From an uncultured Flavobacteriaceae bacterium (GTDB lineage Bacteria; Bacteroidota; Bacteroidia; Flavobacteriales; Flavobacteriaceae), in contig CANLQD010000013.1 of NCBI GenBank assembly GCA_947493175.1, positions 24,959 to 88,958 on the forward strand: 64,000 nucleotides of DNA, read 5' to 3'. Made by a program: the position numbers and the translations under genes. Shown here piece after piece: positions 61,698 through 64,000 of the stretch; the stretch's first letter is position 1; each line of letters starts with the position of its first letter. A model generated the notes under the pieces. It made no database searches and was not told where the DNA came from. It was given only the letters and a program-made list of their open reading frames with translations.

Positions 61698-62351
61698 ATG
61701 TTAGATAAAAACGGAATAGCAAAACGCATTGCAAAAGAAGTCAAAGATGGCTATTATGTAAACTTGGGGATTGGTATTCCTACCTTAGTTGCCAACTTTG
61801 TTCGAGACGATATCAGTGTTGAGTTTCAGAGTGAAAATGGAGTGTTGGGCATGGGACCTTTTCCGTTCGCTGGAGAAGAAGATGCCGATATCATCAACGC
61901 TGGGAAACAGACCATCACCACCTTGCCCGGGGCATCCTTCTTTGATTCTGCTACTAGTTTTGGAATGATTCGCGGAAAGCATGTAGACCTTACTATCTTG
62001 GGAGCCATGGAAGTAGCAGAGAATGGTGATATTGCCAATTGGAAGATTCCTGGAAAAATGGTAAAAGGTATGGGCGGAGCTATGGATCTGGTGGCTTCTG
62101 CCGAGAATATCATTGTTGCTATGATGCATACCAATCGCGCCGGTGCCTCCAAACTATTGAAGCAATGCAGCCTCCCGCTTACTGGGGTCGGTTGTGTAAA
62201 AAAAGTCGTTACCAATCTGGCGGTCCTTGAGGTAACCGGAGAAGGATTTGAATTGGTCGAGCGGGCTCCTGGTGTTAGTGTGGCGCAAATTGAAGAAGTT
62301 ACTGAGGGGACTTTGGTCATTAATGGGGAAATTCCTGAGATGGAGTTATAG
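61698..62351 (+). CDS. scoB: 3-oxoacid CoA-transferase subunit B
   Basis: The 217-residue subunit B has catalytic E46 in QSENGVLGMGPF, the NLGIGIPTL start and GAMEVAENGDIANWKIPGKM. Length and motifs are standard for the SCOT B subunit. It follows scoA with a 98-bp spacer that lacks a clear promoter. Confidence 0.94.
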   Translation: MLDKNGIAKRIAKEVKDGYYVNLGIGIPTLVANFVRDDISVEFQSENGVLGMGPFPFAGEEDADIINAGKQTITTLPGASFFDSATSFGMIRGKHVDLTILGAMEVAENGDIANWKIPGKMVKGMGGAMDLVASAENIIVAMMHTNRAGASKLLKQCSLPLTGVGCVKKVVTNLAVLEVTGEGFELVERAPGVSVAQIEEVTEGTLVINGEIPEMEL

Positions 62352-62539
62352 CAAACACTTCGATACGTCCTTTACCTCTTCTTGAATAGGCTATAATTTG
62401 TCCTTTGCACCCCCTGCTTTTTAACCACTTTTAATAGTTCTATCGTGCAGTTCATCGAAGAAAATCGTTTTTTCAAGTCGGCCACAACAGTTTAAAGGGA
62501 CTTCACAACAATAATTAGGCTGCCTACCCCGTTCTATTG

Positions 62540-62547
62540 TACTTTTA
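62540..62547 (+). promoter_or_regulatory. Promoter-like -7 box before the 35-residue ORF
   Basis: TACTTTTA matches TAnnTTTG in seven of eight positions, 46 bp before the ATG at 62594. No strong -33 element is seen. Confidence 0.35.
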
Positions 62548-62593
62548 CAACGTATTAAAAGACAACCCAAGTCGAATTTGAAACCTACGAATT

Positions 62594-62701
62594 ATGGAAG
62601 CCCAAATGAACCACGCACCTACACAAGAAGAAATACAGGTGTACAAAAATGATTTCTTTAGCGGTTTCGTTATGTTGATGCGAAAACTGTTTATGCTATA
62701 G
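62594..62701 (+). CDS. Candidate 35-residue peptide gene
   Basis: An ATG-initiated frame of 35 codons encodes a charged N-terminal half (TQEEIQVYKND) and an aromatic/hydrophobic, amphipathic C-terminal half (FFSGFVMLMRKLFML). It has a promoter-like box 46 bp upstream and a strong terminator beginning 27 bp after its stop, forming a self-contained unit of about 210 nt. I know no family. It may be a membrane-associated small protein or the unit may act as RNA. Confidence 0.4.
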   Translation: MEAQMNHAPTQEEIQVYKNDFFSGFVMLMRKLFML

Positions 62702-62727
62702 GCCAGTGAATTCTGGTAAAAATTTAG

Positions 62728-62763
62728 AAGGAGCAACTACCCCAAATGTTGTTCCTTTTTTTT
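62728..62763 (+). terminator. Intrinsic terminator after the 35-residue ORF
   Basis: AAGGAGCAAC (62728-62737) pairs with GTTGTTCCTT (62748-62757), with one G-U pair and a 10-nt loop. A run of T follows to 62763. Confidence 0.8.
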
Positions 62764-63037
62764 ATGAAACCCAGACTTGACAATTTGCGGCAACAAAACG
62801 GTTAAGTCTGCTGGTTGAATCCCTACACCAAAGGTCGGGCTCTTCTTTTTTTACTACCATAGTTGTTTCTAAACACTGTCTTTTGAAGAAATAGTTGATT
62901 TATGATGGCAAAACCGCCATCCCAATATTACTATATTAACTGTACAGTTCCATCTACCATTTTTAGTTTTGGATTACTTATTAACTACTTGCTTCAAAGC
63001 GTAAAAGCGTTTATTTTTAGCGCATGCCTTCTTAATC
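62764..63037 (+). other. Gap before the GNAT gene
   Basis: No gene is seen. A TAGTTTTG box (62964-62971, exact TAnnTTTG) lies 66 bp before the GNAT start and is the likely promoter. Confidence 0.4.
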
Positions 63038-63553
63038 ATGTCACTTAGTCTTGAAAAATGCACTAAAGCATCCTTAGATGCACTGGTATACCTTTCCAGA
63101 AAAACCTTTATTGATGCTTTTGAAGCTGTAAACAACCCAAAAGACTTCAAGACCTACATCGATTTTGCCTTTAACAAGGATAAAATTGAAAAGGAACTAA
63201 TTTGCGAGGATTCTGATTTTTATTTTGTGCGGCGCAAGGAGGAGGTCGTAGGTTATTTCAAGATTAATTGGAATGAGGCGCAGACCGATATACGACTTCC
63301 CGAATCCATGGAACTCGAACGTATCTACGTATTGGAATCATTTCAAGGTCAACAAATAGGTGAATGGATTTTGGAGGAGGTAAAAAAAATCGCCCTACGT
63401 ATGCGGAAGCAATTCGTTTGGTTGGGCGTTTGGCAAAAAAACCTTGCGGCTATCAAGTTTTATGAAAGGCACGGGTTCGTCAAATTTAGCACCCACCCCT
63501 ATTATATTGGGGCCGACAAGCAAACCGATTGGTTGATGCGGTGTGATATTTAA
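63038..63553 (+). CDS. GNAT family N-acetyltransferase
   Basis: This 171-residue GNAT protein has the acetyl-CoA loop LEESFQGQQIGEWILEE in the form ERIYVLESFQGQQIGEWIL, and the late motif WQKNLAAIKFYERHGF. The closing segment YIGADKQTDWLMRCDI resembles spermidine/spermine acetyltransferase-like proteins of Bacteroidota. It transfers acetyl groups to an amine; substrate unknown. A 17-bp perfect terminator follows its stop. Confidence 0.88.
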   Translation: MSLSLEKCTKASLDALVYLSRKTFIDAFEAVNNPKDFKTYIDFAFNKDKIEKELICEDSDFYFVRRKEEVVGYFKINWNEAQTDIRLPESMELERIYVLESFQGQQIGEWILEEVKKIALRMRKQFVWLGVWQKNLAAIKFYERHGFVKFSTHPYYIGADKQTDWLMRCDI

Positions 63554-63554
63554 A

Positions 63555-63596
63555 AAGGATTGTCCGAAAATACTATTTTCGGACAATCCTTGTTTT
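63555..63596. terminator. Bidirectional terminator between GNAT and T9SS cargo genes
   Basis: A 17-bp perfect stem, AAGGATTGTCCGAAAAT (63555-63571) with its complement (63575-63591), encloses a 3-nt loop. GTTTT follows on the plus strand and a T-run on the minus strand. It lies between convergent genes. Confidence 0.9.
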
Positions 63597-63622
63597 AATC
63601 GGAATAAAATTTTCTTGCCGAC

Positions 63623-64000
63623 TTACTCTTTTATAATTTTTGAGTAAACGCTTTCATTTTTATCATTGACCAATTGAAGTAGGTAGAGACCATTTTCAAT
63701 ATCATCGATAAAAACAGAAACTACTTTTTGTTCTTTTTGTACAATACCACTTTTTACTAATGCACCGTTAATACCAAATAGGGAATAAGTGACATATTCG
63801 CCTCGCTTAGGTAAAGAAACCCTCACTTCCTCAATTGCAGGGTTTGGGAATACTTTGATGGTTTTATGTTCAGGGTACTCCCAAATATCTTGATTATCGG
63901 CCTGAGTTTTAAGGGAGGGGTTTCCCTCCACCGATACGACCAGGTTTGCAAATCTTGCGGCACCGGCCTTGTCCCATTGGTTGAAGTTGGGGAACAGCCA
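63623..64000 (-). CDS. 3' end of a T9SS-sorted protein (type A CTD), partial
   Basis: The frame is open to the right edge of the window, so only the C-terminal part (125 residues) is seen. The last 80 residues form a type A sorting domain. It starts KVFPNPAIEEVRVSLP and continues with YSLFGINGALVKSG and the ending GLYLLQLVNDKNESVYSKII. This domain directs export by the type IX system and is removed at the surface. The upstream part (WDKAGAARFANLVVSVEG) is too short to identify the cargo. Confidence 0.85.
   Translation of the reverse strand, partial: WLFPNFNQWDKAGAARFANLVVSVEGNPSLKTQADNQDIWEYPEHKTIKVFPNPAIEEVRVSLPKRGEYVTYSLFGINGALVKSGIVQKEQKVVSVFIDDIENGLYLLQLVNDKNESVYSKIIKE

Noticed and set aside
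1..64000. CRISPR arrays, insertion sequences, integrases, phage genes, rRNA or tRNA
   Set aside because: None was seen. The repeats present are short tandem leader repeats or hairpins without regular spacers, and no transposase or integrase motif occurs.

Overview
The window looks like a chromosomal segment of a marine, gliding-type Flavobacteriaceae (Bacteroidota). Three lines of evidence support this. It carries lineage-typical genes: the type IX secretion/gliding proteins SprE/PorW and GldH, a T9SS C-terminal sorting domain, and DUF6341, DUF6427, DUF5687, DUF6168 and DUF4292 proteins. The ATP synthase operon is split, with atpDC absent. Several starts are preceded by TAnnTTTG-type promoter boxes, and Shine-Dalgarno sequences are largely absent. 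I see no rRNA, tRNA, CRISPR array, insertion sequence or prophage.

Layout. 1-13955: a surface-polysaccharide (O-antigen/capsule-like) cluster on the plus strand. It starts with a four-function block: class II pyruvate-type aldolase, CMP-sugar synthetase, HAD phosphatase and a GT42-like transferase. The flippase Wzx lies within the block. It continues with an EpsG-type polymerase, GT2 and GT4 transferases, an acyltransferase, an unusual O-antigen ligase, a WecA/MraY-like initiating enzyme and UDP-xylose synthase. 14004-18384: purD, two lineage-specific DUF genes, then a DUF4254/heptosyltransferase pair. 18408-21573 (minus): a TetR regulator and a partial arsenosugar cluster (arsS, a peroxidase-like protein, a DUF2064 transferase). 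21685-24618: patatin, Crp-like regulator and a PaaE-like reductase. 24748-27137: an ABC exporter pair.

27520-36226: sprE/porW, bactofilin and the F1Fo-ATP synthase genes atpZ(I)-DUF6168-atpB-E-F-H-A-G. 36334-43893: MFS transporter, a second flippase, dut, TPR protein, DUF4292 lipoprotein, EnvC-like protein and aldo-keto reductase. 43963-48720: thioesterase, HU-CCDC81/SPOR protein, dprA, trpS and plsC. 48740-50832 (minus): a DUF1080/Gfo-Idh-MocA sugar-modification pair. 51153-53825 (minus): lipoprotein, ECF sigma factor and a trans-envelope protein joining an anti-sigma-like N-terminus to a beta-barrel. 54049-55053: recA (minus). 55564-64000: trhO, ricT-gldH-PBP1A, scoAB, a small-peptide gene, a GNAT enzyme and the 3' end of a T9SS cargo gene.

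The most interesting candidates are these: the first five genes as a non-canonical CMP-ulosonate pathway; an O-antigen ligase with a lectin-like domain inserted in its periplasmic part; the ECF-sigma/anti-sigma-barrel module; shared GACC-n4-GGTC operator-like sites near tetR and between dprA and trpS; short stuttered repeats just upstream of several start codons; and two small independent candidate genes (55152-55312 and 62540-62763). All functional assignments come from reading motifs and gene context. No database search was run.
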